From the NCBI GenBank assembly GCA_013399115.1, contig VXAA01004026.1, positions 468,766-532,765 on the forward strand: 64,000 bases of DNA, read 5' to 3'. The stretch's first letter is position 1. The number at the start of each line of letters is the position of its first letter. This stretch comes from Anseranas semipalmata (Eukaryota; Chordata; Aves; Anseriformes; Anseranatidae). The position numbers were made by a program, and so were the translations under genes. Positions 15,101 to 30,100 of this stretch are shown here, in pieces. Below the pieces are notes generated by a model. The model was given only the letters and a program-made list of their open reading frames with translations. It ran no database searches and was not told the origin of the DNA.

Positions 15101-18100
15101 TCATAGCTCTCCATACCATTTTCCCACTAAAAATTCATGTTCCATGGAATAAATCTGATGACTTAAGGTATGCAGAGTAGCAAAATGACCATAGTATCCC
15201 TTAGGTGGTTCCTTGAAACAGGAAAAGAAACTTGGCCTCAATTCTGTCATTAACTCTTTAGCACTGAATCCAGGGAATTCCAGTGATACTAAACCATATC
15301 ACTTAGCTGTCAAAAGCTGTCTCAGCTCAGGCTACTGTGTTTTGTACTAACAGAAGTTACCAAGTGATATTTTTGGTCAGATCTCATAGTGGTTAACTAC
15401 CACGGCATAAAAGATACGTCTCTTGGAGTTATGTCACTGACATCGAAAACAAAATCATGAACATTTTGATGAATTCATGCCCTTTACTGCAGCCAACTCC
15501 CAGAACATTTGAGGAGGAATACATCCATTTTGCCAATGCTCACAGAGAAGCCATAGGAGGTTACAAACTAGGACTTTAGCTTCTGGTGATCATGAAAAAG
15601 AAACTTTGGCTGGCCTGCCACCTCTGATAGAAAAGGTGGATGTAGACGAGTCTGGTGGCTGACAACCAGCTTCTTTCCAAGCAGTAACAGGGATGGAGAA
15701 GGGCGGGAGGAAGCAAGGTTTCTAAAGCAGAGTAGGAAGATCCCACTCCCCAGTATGAAGTTAAATTGTGGATCCCTGCATTCCCCTTTGTGTCGTATTT
15801 GTGATAGCAAATTGTGGGGTCCTGACTATAGGTTCCAGTCTAGCCCTGTAAGTGTAAATGGATAGTATTTACCTTCCCTCAGCCAGAGAGAAACCCTGTG
15901 TGATGAAGGTGTATAAATAATAATATTTCGTGGTGTAAACATTTCCTGAATATGTTTCTAAATGTACATTCCCCTAATTGCAAAGACAAGACTTTTCTTC
16001 TGTCAAAATTAAGAGAGAAATAAAAAGATTGCAGTGAAGTAATAAACAAAGTCTGATTTTGATGTGAAAAACAAATAATCATGTGTTCAACTGATCAACA
16101 AACTCCTTACATTTGTAAACGGGCCCATATTTCTTAACATACTTTTTTAGTTGTGAGGCTATGGGTACCAGTACCTCTCTGAAACAGCAAGCTGTTTTGC
16201 AAACATTCCACAAACATTAAAGTTTTGGATATGTTTTAAATTGCCAAATCTGGACAGCTCAAATTGCTCGATTTGTCAGCATTTTAATAGTTATTAAGAA
16301 AAGGCTCTTCTGTGCAGCCTGTCCCTCCTGAGGCTTGCTGGATTGAGGGCTTGCTTAGCAGGCAATAATTCAACAAACAAAAGAATAAAGAATGCAAGCA
16401 ATAAAGACGAATTTTACAACTCAAATATTTTCCTCTTATGAATTTTACTATTTTAATGACTTCCTAGGGCAGATTCAGTTCTCAATTACACTGTTAGTCT
16501 GGTACACTTTCCTAGGTAATGATTCCACTACATATCCAGTGAGTTTTCCATAATAGCCTACTGAACATATGGTCACCATGGAGAAGATCAACACTTTCTA
16601 GTGAAAATAAACCTCTCTACGTGCCATGATTTCCTATCAAATAGGTGACAGATACCACACACAAAATGCTGACATTCTAATTATACCTCTGCATAAGGCA
16701 TTGACGTTCACATAATCAAACCAATTTCCCCCATCACTTCCCGCTTCCCTTTTAATACTATAGAATAAAATATTTTAACCCATGATTCAAGACAACTAAA
16801 ATTTTCAGGTACTACTTACTGGGAGCAACTCAGCATAGGTGTACCTTCTACGAGCCTGGTATTTTGGTTCTGTAGTGTCATCCAAAGCTATGCAATGGAT
16901 CATGTCCCTGCTCACTGACTTTGGCCTGAATCGACAAACAAAAACAATTTTCAATACCTATTTAAGAAAAAACTAGGATTGTCTATGAAATAAACAACTT
17001 AAAAGGGACATCAGACTGGTAGAACAACATAGCAAGTAGTAGAGAAAAAGTAAATGGAGTTCAAACTTAAAATGAATGCAAAAAATGTAGAGGAATACTT
17101 TTTTCATGTGACCCTACGGAAATCAGTGACACAACATATCTTTGAAGGCAAGTGCTTAAGCTGTGTTAAAAGAATGTAAATATATGTAGAGAATATCAAT
17201 GGTTACTTGAAAGGGTAAAAAACTTGTATTTGGAGAAATAAACCCCTTTGTGTGGCACAAATAAATGAATAACTAATCAGTCAGGAAGAAATTCTACATG
17301 CAAGCAATCTATACCATAACTATGCTTTACTAAGCAGAATATTGTATTAAAGAGAAGTATTCATGAAAACAGTAGGATCTAAAAGCCTTTCATAAATGTT
17401 TGAGGTATATTGGTGTGCAGAAAGATGTACAAGGACTTTCGTGCTTACCTCTTTGTACTGCCAGAAAAGTCATCCCTTTGGGGGCTCTGACTTAATGACA
17501 AGGTAGGTGATAACCTTGATGAACTCTTCAAAGAGAAATTCGGTGTGGCTAGTTTCAATAAAGTTGTTGGTGTGCTGGTTCTACTTGTCTAAAAGACAGC
17601 AGAAAAATAGGGCAATTCAGGTTATTTTTCCACCTTTGCATTTTCTTAGCATGTTCTCACTAACTCAAAACCATTAAAAGATTTGCAGGACCATTGTTCC
17701 TTATCAATCACAATATGTAAAACTCAAAATTGCAAAAAACTTCTCTGAATATCTTCCAAGATTTTTCAGCATGCTTTAATAACCACTATAGCTTAGAAAT
17801 TACATTTTTAACAGGTAGAAATATGTTACGTGCTCTTTGCATAGAGTTACAGAGGATGTCAGGTGAAAAGCATGTTTTGTGAATCTTTACTAAGAACACC
17901 TTGAGTAGCTCTCTGTAAACCAGGGCTGTAAGACAGATACAGTCACTCAGACTAAGAGAGAAAGAGTGAATTCTGCCACACTTTCACTAACTTATTTTGA
18001 ACAAAATCATGCTATGACTTTTTGGAGATGCCAGTTGCACTCAGAGTGCTCTCAGGAATTCAGCCTGAGTTACTGCTCTTTCTAAGCTCTTGCAAGCACA

Positions 18101-21100
18101 GTACAGATGGCAGATTCAGAAGTCCAGACTTCTCACAACAAAAACAGCAGCCAGAAGTGGTTCGTCAGCTGATTCTGTAAGAGTCATGGGTACCAGGTCA
18201 TAGTTTTCTTCAAGTGCTGAACTCAGCAGGGGCAGGAAAACCTGCAGAGTTAGGATGCTGTCTCCATGACCTACAGCTAGTCCTGGGTCATTAGCACACC
18301 TTTAGAAGCCAGAACTGGTCTCTGGAAGAAGCAGCTGCTTCTGGCCCATTCCTGCTGTGCTCAATAGGAATCTCATCCTGACCCCAGCTGCTTCTGAACA
18401 GGAAATCTGTCCCACTGCTTTTCCTCCATTATCTCCATGAATTAGCTTTTTGAAAACACACATTATAATTGTAGTCTAAAACTATCCACTTCAAAGTAAC
18501 AGAGTTGTGTGTGAACAGATCTGTGGCATAGACCATCCAGTTCTTGATACTGGAAACTACACTCTAGATTCACATTCTCCAAGTACCTTCTGTCCTGAGG
18601 CTTAACACAGCATTGCTAAAAACCTGCAGCTTTCATTGCAATCACCTCTCAAATTGAGGCTTTCAAGGAAGAACAGAGTCAAAATGGAACTGGCAGTCTG
18701 CAAGCTACATGCTATGAAAGGATGGGTCAGTGTTCTGTGGCTCATGGCCCTCTGTAGAAAACAAAACTCATGTGTAGCTAGCTGACTGAAGGACTGTGGT
18801 AACAGAAACTGGGCAAAAATCTGCCCTTTTTACAAACATGAAGGTAGATTCAGGGTAACTGCAGTGAAGCTGTAGGAATTACTCTGGATTATGTAAAATA
18901 AAGCCAGTTGAAGGGCACAATCTGTGCTGCTACACTTTTTTTATTGCAGTTCTGACAATGTCAAGCTAAATATATCCAAAAGACTTATGAAATAGACAGG
19001 ATATAACTGAGAAGATAATTTGGCTCAATATACAGTGACCTGTTGCATAAAGTACAGTAAAACGATACTGCATTTTTCTATATAACCATCTACAAGAGAC
19101 AAGCTTGCTAAATCTTGACTTCCTAACAAGCAAGTATAATATTCAGCCAACCTGTCTGAATTCAGGTTGAATTCAAGGAGTTTTATGGTTATTTTTGATG
19201 GGACAAGGCTTTGGTCTCAACGTCATGATACTACCTACCTGACGAAGGGAAGGTGGTATGCTGGGCATGCAAGACTTAGGTGTCAATGGTAGCAGTGACA
19301 CCATTTGTGGAAAAGGATCAATGTCCACCCTTGGTCTCTCCTGGCACGTGTGCCAGAACTTCAGTTTTGCACTGGCAGTTTCTATTGCTGTTGAATGAGT
19401 GACACAGAATCTGGGACCCCTAAAGAAAGAAAAAAAAAAGCTAATAAATAGAATTTTTCCAAAGCATGAAATACTGGGCTATTTGGCTTGCTTTTTTTTT
19501 TTTTTCCATGATGGTGTTTACTGTATCAAGATATGGTGCTACAAGCACCTAGAATTAAAAATCAGTTAAAGATATGTTTAGTCATTGCACTCTTCCAAAT
19601 CTAAAAACAAGTTACACCTAAATAAACTTAGGTTGCAAATACTGCAGCAGGATACGTCACATTCATCCTACAGCAAAGAATAGGAAAGAATTTTAGGTCA
19701 CAGGACATAGACCACAACTCTCATGAGGCTTCAAAGCAAAGTACACAACTGCAGGTATTTGTTTCTGCCTGCAATTTGTTGATATCCCTTAGGGAGGAGA
19801 GAAGACCTTCAAAAATTTAGCTAATGTTTTGGAAACAGGCTAGAATTTGTATCCTTGCTTAAGCTGTCAATATGTAAAGGCATTTTGTATAACAGACATT
19901 GAACAGTAAAGTCTCAAGGTCAAATTCCACATAGATGTATACACAGAGCATCCTCAGAAACTTGAGAAGGGCAGTATGGGGAATAGGTTAGGACAGAATT
20001 AACCTTCTATGCCTGGAGGGATTTCTGTACCCTACCTAGACCTAAAGTTTATTAGAATGGTATCCAAGGTAGCTATACACAAGGTAGCTCAGACGCTCTG
20101 GCAGTAAAATAACAAAGGTTCAGTAAGGCAGATCTACCTGTCTCTTCAGCAGATTGCAGTGTAGTTTAGTCTCAACTAAAAACTGAGAGGTAACATCTGC
20201 TAGTATTTATGTGACTTCACTTCCCATAATTGCAATGGGCTAAGTGAGATGAAATAAACCTAGTAGGCTTATCAAAAAAAAAGGGAAATTTGTTAAAAAG
20301 TAGAATCTTAGTTCATGTTCATGTTTTCATACCAGTAAAGAAGAAGAGGTTTCACTACTTCAGGCTGAATCCGTCTTAAATGCCTTATATTCCACTGCTC
20401 TCCACGTAGTAGACCAAGTCTGAGTAACACTTCAGAAGTGAGGAAATAGACTCCACTGCTCAGTAGATAGAGTTTTTTCATCTTATCAAGTTGCCTTGAG
20501 ACAACAAAAATAGTCACATAAACGTATCAAATGATATACAGAACTAAGTTCAGTTCATTCTGCTGGTTAAACTGCTGTCATGCAACATATCTAATTGCAA
20601 GTGGCAGAAGCCAAAACAATTTTTCCGCACATTAGAGACAGGTTGTGTATAAGAAAAAAATGTACAGTGCCCTAGGATAGATAATCTGAATCCAGTAGAG
20701 CCTTTCACTAAAGTAGTTTGTCATACAGAATGCCCTACTTGTGATTTTAAGTTCTTTTATTCTTTTTGTCTCTCTATCGCTTTCTGTTTTCCAAATTTAT
20801 TTCTAACAAAACCTTAATACTTAATTCAGGTGATTCTGAATACATGTACGCTTTGCTTTATCAGCTTCAGCAGAGTCATTCCTGACTTACCTGTCAGGAT
20901 ACTCATGATTAATTGTGTCTGTTCTACTCAAGCATTATTTCTTCTGAAATCTCAAAACCTCCACTGATCTGTGTTACAAGTATAAAAAATAATGGGAATA
21001 AGTGTTAAATAATAGGAAATACCTTTGCTGCCTTGTAGTGTCATTAAGAACTTTTAGTCTTTCAATATCCATCCAGAGCCACCAATACCTCTCACCAAGT

Positions 21101-24100
21101 GTTCCTTTAATGAACTTCTTGAATCTTTCAAACTCATTTCTGTTGCCAGTGTCATAAGTTCTGTGGCTAATACACCAGGCAGCCCTACTGTCTGCCCCAC
21201 CACTTTCAGAACTCGATCTTGAGCTCATTTCTTCGGTATCTTGTTCTTTTACATCTCCTGTGGAGTCCAAGACAGTAAATGGAGAAGAACTTTGGGAAAA
21301 GAGTGGCTCTGCACTACCACAGGCAAATTCATTACTTGCTAACTCATGCATAAACATTTTAGGCTGTTTATGGAATTCCACATCACTCTCAATCTCAGCA
21401 GCTGGCTGGTGGGTCAGTTCTGAAATGGATTCCTCCATTACAAATTGAGTATACGATGGTATGAATTCTTCTGGTGTCTGAAAAGTTGCATTTTCCTGTC
21501 CACTCTCTTCTTTTGCTGCGCTTTCCAGTTTCTGGTCTAGATAAATGCTTAGCTGAGTGTGGGAAGGAGTTTCAGCAATGGCCACAGAAGAACCCTCCTC
21601 AGCCTCTCTGGGTCTCTCCCTAATAACACCGGCTTTTGCTGATGCTGTCCTTGAAGAGGAAAGGAAACTCCATTGGTGATATTCCTTAGACAGGGAACCT
21701 GCTTCTGCATTAAATCAGAAAAGATCATTGAATACCCTTTTGGTTCAGGACTGTCCTCTTGCACATCAACATTTCCAATGCAACATATTCATATTGCACT
21801 GCTGCAGAACAATGAGACCGTGTCGTGCTGCAGCGCAGGTAACAGTGGAGGTGCTTCTGCTGTTGTTATCTGGCTAGAAACTCAGCCCAATGACTCAGAA
21901 ATTCATTCCCTATTGAATTCCAGCAGAACAGGAAGAACTCCCTCTGGAGTCAACTGTCCTGTTTAGTCAGCTGAATATCCCAGATCCTCAGCATTTGTTA
22001 AACCACCTTGTTGTGCGGCAGGGCCTGGTTTCTTCCCTGAGCATTTGCTTGTCATTTGATCAAAGTCACAGTTTGTAGCAGGATTGTTTTCTCTTTAGGC
22101 ATGAGGAAGCTAGTAAGTGATAACTCTTTGTATACTTACATTGATTATTGCAAAGTGTCTAAAATATCGAATGGGCCTCTGTCAGCTGGGTAAAGTCTTG
22201 ATATACACAGGAGGATGACAAAGCAAATGATTATGTCAAGCACTATGGAAACATTTAATAACTCTGCAGTCCAGTCTGCCACACAGAAATGGCTACTTTC
22301 TGTTTAGAGATGTTTCATAACTAACTAGTTCAGAACAGTGACCAGCCCTGTTTGTTTGTTTGTTTGTTTGTTTATCTACACTACCCCAGTCCTCTTTGTG
22401 CCCGTGCTGTGAAGCATGCCCTGCCACCCTGGTCTGCTGAGAAAGAAACCTACTGCTTTAGCTTACTTAAGTACCTTTTCGACTTCTGACAGACTTTCAA
22501 CAAATCGAATACTTCTGGAACATGTTAGTGGAGATGATCTTTAATATACATACTGTTTAGCTAAATTAACGCTGCTATCATTATACAGGTCAGCCCTGTA
22601 AAACTGAGCAGAATAACTACAGATATTTTGAACATCAACAGAATCTAAGTGAAAGTGAAAAAAAAAGTCATAATTCAACTGTGGCTTTACAATGTCTTCA
22701 TATAAATCCAGTGTTTAAACTACAGGATAAGCTTCATCTTCTGTATTTTCCTAAAGCTGAGAGCTAGGTGTTCGTATTCTATTGTATCACTAAGGCAAAT
22801 ACATGGGTAGATTCAGTCACATTGTCAATGAGAAGGATGCTACAGCCTCTGAGCAAATCACAGAATCACAGAATTGTTCAGGTTGGAAGACTGTGATAGA
22901 AAAGGGCTAAAGCCCCCTGATCCACTACGTACACATTTGCAATGTTATCAGCCTGTGTAACCCTCTATGGTAGGCTAGCCAGTAAACGGCAATGGCAGTT
23001 AGACGTTCCTTGTGTCACCCTCTGAAGAAGCCAAGTGTAACCAGTGCTGGCCACTGTCACAGACAGAACCTTGTATTAGGATCATGGCATAGAAATTCCC
23101 TTCTCTGCACTTACATAATCTCTGCACTTACATAATCATAAATACATATGACAAAATATGTTGACATTAATATAAAAATCAGTGTGATTTAAAATATCTT
23201 TTTTATTTTTAAACTATTTCTAATACTATCATTTGACAAAGTATAGCTTCTCAACACAGTTCTATGAGACTGAAACATGAAGAATGATTTCAGAAGAGCT
23301 AGGGCAATCAGGGAGAAAGATACACAGCTTTTGAGTAATCAAAAGCCAAGTGGCTAATGGCTTTGCTCAAGACATCTGTTCATCACCCTGATCCCACTGA
23401 AGCAGAGAGCAAGAAATTCAAACCACATTGTTAAAACAAATACCTTCAGCTATTGAACTCTTTTTAATTGCAGGCTGTCTCTGAGAATCTTAGCTGATGC
23501 CCTTTATTGCTGCTAGCTCTTGATCCCTACCATAGGTGAATATTGTGCCTAAAAATGGTTTTATGACTGGAAAAATGACAGATTTCCCCATGAAAGAAGC
23601 ATGAAGAGCAATAAGTACATGTAAAATGAAGGTCTATGTTATAAAACACAGCTTTCAGTGAGAAGATAAAAGATATTCATCAAGGCAAAATGCTGTTGAC
23701 TACAGGACAGCAAAAGAAAAGGAGAGAGAGGTTTTCCATAGATCTGTGCTCAGTCCACTGCAATACAGAACTATGCTACATTATGGCACTCTGCAAGAAT
23801 GGTGTACTTGTGACCTCTCTGCTCAAAGCACTGCAAAAATTACTGGTAGAGTCAGGAGCTGCAAACAAGTGCAACTCGAATAACCTCATTAATAATCCAT
23901 AACAAGTGCAACTTGAATAACTTAATTAATAATCCATAAATCAGCAATATGTTTCCTGAGATAATCCTCATGGGTCTGGGGAAGAAGACAGACTTCTGGA
24001 ATTACCATGTCTCCTATTTTCCATTCAGCCTTTTGACTCCAAGGTCCCAGCAGTACAAGTCTCAAGGTGGAATGGCTGTTTTTTCCTCTGAGAATGGGGA

Positions 24101-27100
24101 GAGAGAGAATTCCTAACATCTCTGTCTACATTCTCTAAGATTCATAAAAACTAGCAGCCAGAAGGCCTTAAGTGCCCAACATAAATAACCTAAGATGGCT
24201 GTAGCACAAATCATGTATTATCAAATACCCAAAGAATCCAGACAAGAAAGTCTTTCAAATCATCTCAAAAACAAACAAACAAACAAACAAACACAAAAAC
24301 TTAGCTGAAACTTAAAAACATCTGTGAGACACAAATATGTAAGAAAAGAGGCTTCTACTATCACAAAATTACTTGGTTACTAGCTCAAATTTTCGTTTAA
24401 TGTTGTGGCTAGCGAAAGAAACAAACCCATTTTTTTCCCCCATCTGAAGCCTGAGACACCATGCGATACTTAGGAAGTAGTAAGTGGAGTTAGTAGCAAT
24501 TCCTTAGAGTGCCTTCTATTTCCACCTTGTCGGACTTCTGTTATAAATACTATGGCTGAGCCCCTGTTACTTACCTAGGAGGCTAGCTTTGTCACTTAAT
24601 GAATCATCTCTTTCATGCAGCCCAAGAAAATGTTGAATATCTTGAATTTGACTAGAAGCTACAGGACGCATAAATGAATCTGTAGTTTTCATGGATTCAC
24701 TTCCTTTTGCTAATGTAAACCAATCCTTTGTCTGAGAAACCGTAGCCTATGAAAAGATATGTCATAGAATAATTCAGCTTTATTTATTGCAGTGTTTCTG
24801 AGAGCAGAGGGCTTACTGTCTGTAGTCATTTTGTGCAGTCTATTTGTATACATTTCTATAACAATAGTTACCAGTGAAAAGAGCTGTGTGACAGTAGCTG
24901 AGCATACTTGTAACACAGCAGTGCTTCTGTTTAAGCTGTATTATGACCCATCAACCTTCTTCTATAGTACAAAGAGCTTTAAAAAGAAGGGATATTCAGA
25001 GAATCAGTTGTTCAATTAGGTTGGGACCTCAGTTACAATAATTTAACCCAATGCATTCAATCTAGCTCAATATTGCACCCACGAAACGTTTATTTTACCT
25101 GGCCAAGCGATACATAGAACCTCTTCATAGTGAACGAAGCATCATCCTCCTCAGGAGAGGGAGGACTTGGGTCTTTCTTCCTTATCCAGGGATAGTAGTT
25201 ACCATCTATAATGAAATTAATGCCAGTCTGGCTCCATTCTACTTGTGATATCAACTTAGCTAGCCTGAAATTAAATGTTCAGACAAGAAAATAGTTAATC
25301 TTAGCTTTTAGTAAGAGAAACAATTGATTTTTCCCTAGAATAGGCAATAAAAAACATGATCACTCTAAAAATAAATTGCCACAGGGAACTTCATGTTCTA
25401 CTTTATTAATTCACCACTCGCCTGTTGTCACATATGTAAACACCAGTACTGCCATCCCATAGTCCACCAGCTTTACAGATGGTGGCCTGCTTTACATTAT
25501 AAATCTCTACCAGCAAAATTGATTTCTGTCAGGATGATCTTCCATATATTCATACAGCTCCAAATCCTGCCAAGAAACACTTGAACATATTGTTTGCTAA
25601 AATGGAACTACTTCCCCAGACTGCAGAAACCTTGTATAAGTACCAGACATTACATTTCCTGTTCTTGACGCAAGCAATCTGCCAGCAGCAATGCCACAGC
25701 ACTGCTCATACTCATTGAGTTTTCAGATGATAACAAGACAGCAGGTGCTACCATGTTCAGCTGGCTGCTCTATAAGGACATCATAGTACTGAAGAGCACT
25801 CCAGTGCTACCTTGTGATAGTGTGAACCTTGCAATGTCCAGAAAAGGGCAATCTTAGAACCACATGACCAATGAGGATGCTTTCGGCTCAAGAACTGTGG
25901 AAGAGCTTACTTGGTTAAGTTAGATAACAGCACAAAACCAACCAAGGTGCATGTGAAGGGAAGAAGATGCTTATGCCTTAGCCTATGACCATGAGCTGAT
26001 GCCCATTTTTGTTTGTCCTCACTACTTGAGGGCAAAAGGATTTCGCTCTGGGTTGGGTACTTTGTGGTGATTTCACACTGAAGGGCGGATAAGCTTCATC
26101 ATGCTGCTCTCTCACTCCTCTTCCTCGAAAAAACAGGAAGAGAAAATATGGTGAAAAAAGGCTCATGGGTTGAGATAAGGACAGGGAGATCACTCACCAA
26201 CTACCGTCACAGGCAAAACAGGCTCAGCATAGGGAGACTAATCTAATTTATTGCATATTGATAACAGACTAGAGCAGTGAGAACTAAAAGTGAACTAAAA
26301 TCACCTTCTCCCCCACTCTCCCACCTTCTTCTTCCTCCTCCCCCCAGGCAGCACAGGGTCATGGGGAATGGGGGCTGCCGTCAGTCCCTAACGCTGCGTC
26401 TCCGCTGCTCCTTCACAGTCACTCTCTGCCCCTGCTCCAGCGTGGGGTCCCTCCCACGGAATGCCGTCCTTCCCGAGCTGATCCTGCATGGGCTTCCCAC
26501 AGGCTGCAGCTCTTCCAGAACTGCTCCCATATGGGTCCGTACCACGGGGCCCATCCCTCAGGANNNNNNNNNNNNNNNNNNNNNNNNNNNNNNNNNNNNN
26601 NNNNNNNNNNNNNNNNNNNNNNNNNNNNNNNNNNNNNNNNNNNNNNNNNNNNNNNNNNNNNNNNNNNNNNNNNNNNNNNNNNNNNNNNNNNNNNNNNNNN
26701 NNNNNNNNNNNNNNNNNNNNNNNNNNNNNNNNNNNNNNNNNNNNNNNNNNNNNNNNNNNNNNNNNNNNNNNNNNNNNNNNNNNNNNNNNNNNNNNNNNNN
26801 NNNNNNNNNNNNNNNNNNTTGGAGCCGGCTGGAGCTGGCTCTGATCTGACATGGGGCAGCTGCTGGGCTCTGCTCACAGAGGCCACCCCTGTAGCCCCCT
26901 GCTACCAAACCCTTTTCACAAAAGCCTAGTACATACCTTTATCTTATCTTCATCTTTAAACACAAGCTTCCAATTTATCACCTCAGCTTATCTTGATCCT
27001 GATTCAGGAAAGCAATTTAAAGCACTTATATCTATAGAAATTAGGCACATGTATGTACAGACTGGGGGACGAAAGGCTGGAGAGGTCTAGAGGGCAAGAC

Positions 27101-30100
27101 ATATGAGGAGCGGCTGAGGTCTCTTGGATTGTTTAGCCTAGAGAAGAGGAGACTGAGGGGAGGCCTCATGGCGGCCTGCAGCTTCCTCACGAGGGGAGCG
27201 GAGGGGCAGGCGGTGATCTCTGCTCTCTGGTGACAGCGACAGGACCCGAGGGAACGGCATGGAGCTGTGACAGGGGGGGGTCAGGATGGGTGTTAGGAAA
27301 AGGTTCTTCACTGAGAGGGTGGTTGCGCACTGGAACAGGCTCCCCAGGGCAGTGGTCACAGCACCAAGCCTGCTCGGGTTCAAGAAGCATTTGGACAATG
27401 CTGTCAGACATAGGGTCTGATTTTTGGGTGGTCCTGTGTGGAGCCAGGAGATGGACTCGATGATCCATGTGGATCCATATGATTCTGAGCTAGTTTTATA
27501 TAATTCTCTTGTGTAATTCTGCTTCATCAAAAAAATAATTTGGTATTGCACAAGATCAATTTTTTAATGTTTCACAATGCCCAGATACCTGTATCATAAA
27601 GCAGGCTTCTACTAAAGGTAAAATGCAGCACTTTTTAATGGTTTTCTTATTCTTTGCAGTTTCCCCCTTGAATTTAAGTGCAGTCTTCAGGGTATTGAAA
27701 GTTAAAAATATTTTGATTCTTTTCATGTAGAAGTCAGTACCCCGGTAACGACTTTTTCATGACAATTAACAAACATGAGTTTTGTAAACCATAATGCCAG
27801 GCTGTTTCTCCTTTTAGGATCCCTAAGACATAGTACAATTATCAGCCTCTAGACACAACATCAAGGGCTGTAGAGACAGATCCTTCCAAAAAGCAAACCA
27901 AACCTCCTGAACATTAGAAAGAAGGCTGAAAGGACATCTGGAAAAATACAGCAAGTGTATAACTGGAAATCATCCAACTACGCCATCGCATCCCACAGAG
28001 AACCTTAAGTCTGACAGTAGACCCAAAGATACAAAACAAATAATTGAAATAAAAAGGACTGTCTGTCTTTTTAAAATAGGTTTCATGGATTCATCCCTTT
28101 CACTCATATGGCTATATATTGATCAGAGAGAAATGTATTGCTACCATGATATCTCTGTGAAAGAAGGATTCAGAAATCACTGAACACCTACTGTCTCTGT
28201 AGTGGTATAATATACTATGTAATCGTGGTCAAGGATAATTACAGAAAAACGAGTGAAAAAAGTCACCGATTTTAATTTATCCAGGTCACTAAAATGCTAA
28301 AAGACAAAAGTTGGGAGAAAACATACTAAGTGTACTGTCAAGATTAGTTAAAGAAGAAAGATAAATGTACAAATTTAAAACTGAGAGACAGCATAAAAGA
28401 CTGAAATACCTGTACTCAAAGTAGCAGTCACTTTCTAGAAAAGCTGGAAGTCTTTCTTTCTTAATCCACCCAATTGCTTGTTCTCGATCAAGACACTATT
28501 AAAAAAGAAATGCCAAAGATTTGCAATATTCTTGACTTTATTGTTTTGTTTGCCATGTAACTGATTCTCTCCATCCCCCCTTCAAAAGAAGCATTGTCTT
28601 AGGAAAACTAATATACAATGAACATCACCTTTGTTATCCATTTTAACCTTAATTGTACTAGGATGACTGAGTTTCTTTACTTCGCTATTAACAGGTAGTA
28701 AGATCTAAATCTGATTTCTCCTATAAGAGTACAACTTTTTTAACAAATCATGGGTGTTTTTTCTTCAAAAATAATGTGTATATGAATCATACATTTACTG
28801 CACTATTCCAGTACAAATTAGATGCTCATAAATTTTCTGCAGTAGGAAACTCATAATTTTTCTGACTTTATCACCTCTCATAAACATCCATTATTACATT
28901 TTTCCACAATAATTTGAGGAATAAGGAAGCTTTAGCTTAAATTATAATCCCCAAATGATAGAACTCTGGATATTAAAAAAAAAAAAAATCAAAGATCAGT
29001 TATCACCTTTCCCAATTTATGTTGGAGCATTGCATAACTGCATTGCACGCGGTAACACTTTCAATGTAAACCTAAATGTGAATAGAATCAGACCCATAAT
29101 AGATTTCTGCTCAGGTGGTCTAAATCTCAGGGCCTACTCAAAGCAGAAAGCTAGGTGCAGCCAAAGAGTGATTTGGAGGGTGAAAAGGAGGTGTTAAGCA
29201 GTGAGCTACACAGAACCAGCTAACTGAAAAACTTGCCTAGGGGTCTTACATAGAGAGCAAGTTCTCTGAGTGTAGGCCACCGCGAACCATAACTATTTCC
29301 CTTAGAAATGACACAAGACACACCTTTTTACTTTTTTTTCTTTCTTTCTTTTTTTTTTTTTTTTAAGAGTGTGTTTTTTACACTTTTAGGGGATGACCGG
29401 TTTTATTTACCTGAGGTGCATTTTTCTTTTTAGTGAAGGTGAAATTGATGATTAGGAAAAATGCAATAAATCTTCTTGTCCAGAGAAACAGGTGAATTCT
29501 GGGCAAGGATGGAAGTATCATTTTTTTGCTACTTGCTATATCAAATAACCAGTTTGTGTAGATTACATTCTAAATTTTCTTTCCATGAGCTAATATTTCA
29601 TTAGGGACCAGGTTTATTTCTCCTTCATATATATCTGTAGGGGATTAAAAAAAATCTAAATTACTCAGAAAGTGGGTGGTTTCATTTAGAGAGAAGAAAA
29701 TATTTCAAAATATGGAAAGCTTATGTTGGCAGTGGCTCACACAATGTAATTTGTGTAGATGGAGACTAATTACTCCCAACCACACCGTATATACCACCTT
29801 TTGGTAACTAACAAGCCTTTTGGAAATACAGAAGATTGTCTCTTTATTTTGGCCAGTCAGTCTGCATTTAATATTTATGTATTTACTGACTCACAGCCCA
29901 GTTTTTATCTGAATGATTCATAACATGTTCGTGTTTGTACATGGCTGGTATGCAAAATTATATATACTATCAGAAGGAAAGAATCTCTACTTTTTCCCCT
30001 TCCCCAAAGGCAGATGCAACATTTAATCTGGTGGGTTTTGTTACCTTGGTTAGCTTCCTTACCCAGCCAGCCTTAGGCCATGTTGGGACCCAATCCAGTA

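Larger units (their letters stand above)
21705..24574 (-). other. RGS22: RGS22 intron 7
   Basis: 2.9 kb. Holds a TTTG microsatellite (about 22352-22373), a CR1 3' tail (about 22857-22925), a 17-bp tandem pair (23102-23135), a 37-bp tandem pair (23864-23937) and an AAAC microsatellite (about 24270-24292). The segment next to exon 8 (21705-21966) is open in more than one frame, but I found no support for coding there. Confidence 0.8.
25265..28409 (-). other. RGS22: RGS22 intron 5
   Basis: 3.1 kb, largely mobile DNA: an avian LTR-type repeat broken by the assembly gap (about 26095-26940) and a CR1 copy (27062-27487). The rest is empty. Confidence 0.8.

Noticed and set aside
21549..21764. Minus-strand open frame overlapping RGS22 exon 8 in another frame
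   Set aside because: The conserved RGS22 residues (YxxHRTYDx[13 protein letters not shown]) and the phase with exon 7 belong to the other frame. Kept only as a note on the exon border.
26277..26929. Several open frames of 100-190 codons on both strands
   Set aside because: They are open only because they pass through the block of N.
22881..27463. Open frames inside CR1 and LTR-type repeats (for example 27138-27551)
   Set aside because: They lie on the wrong strand or in non-coding 3' parts of repeats and carry no reverse-transcriptase motif.
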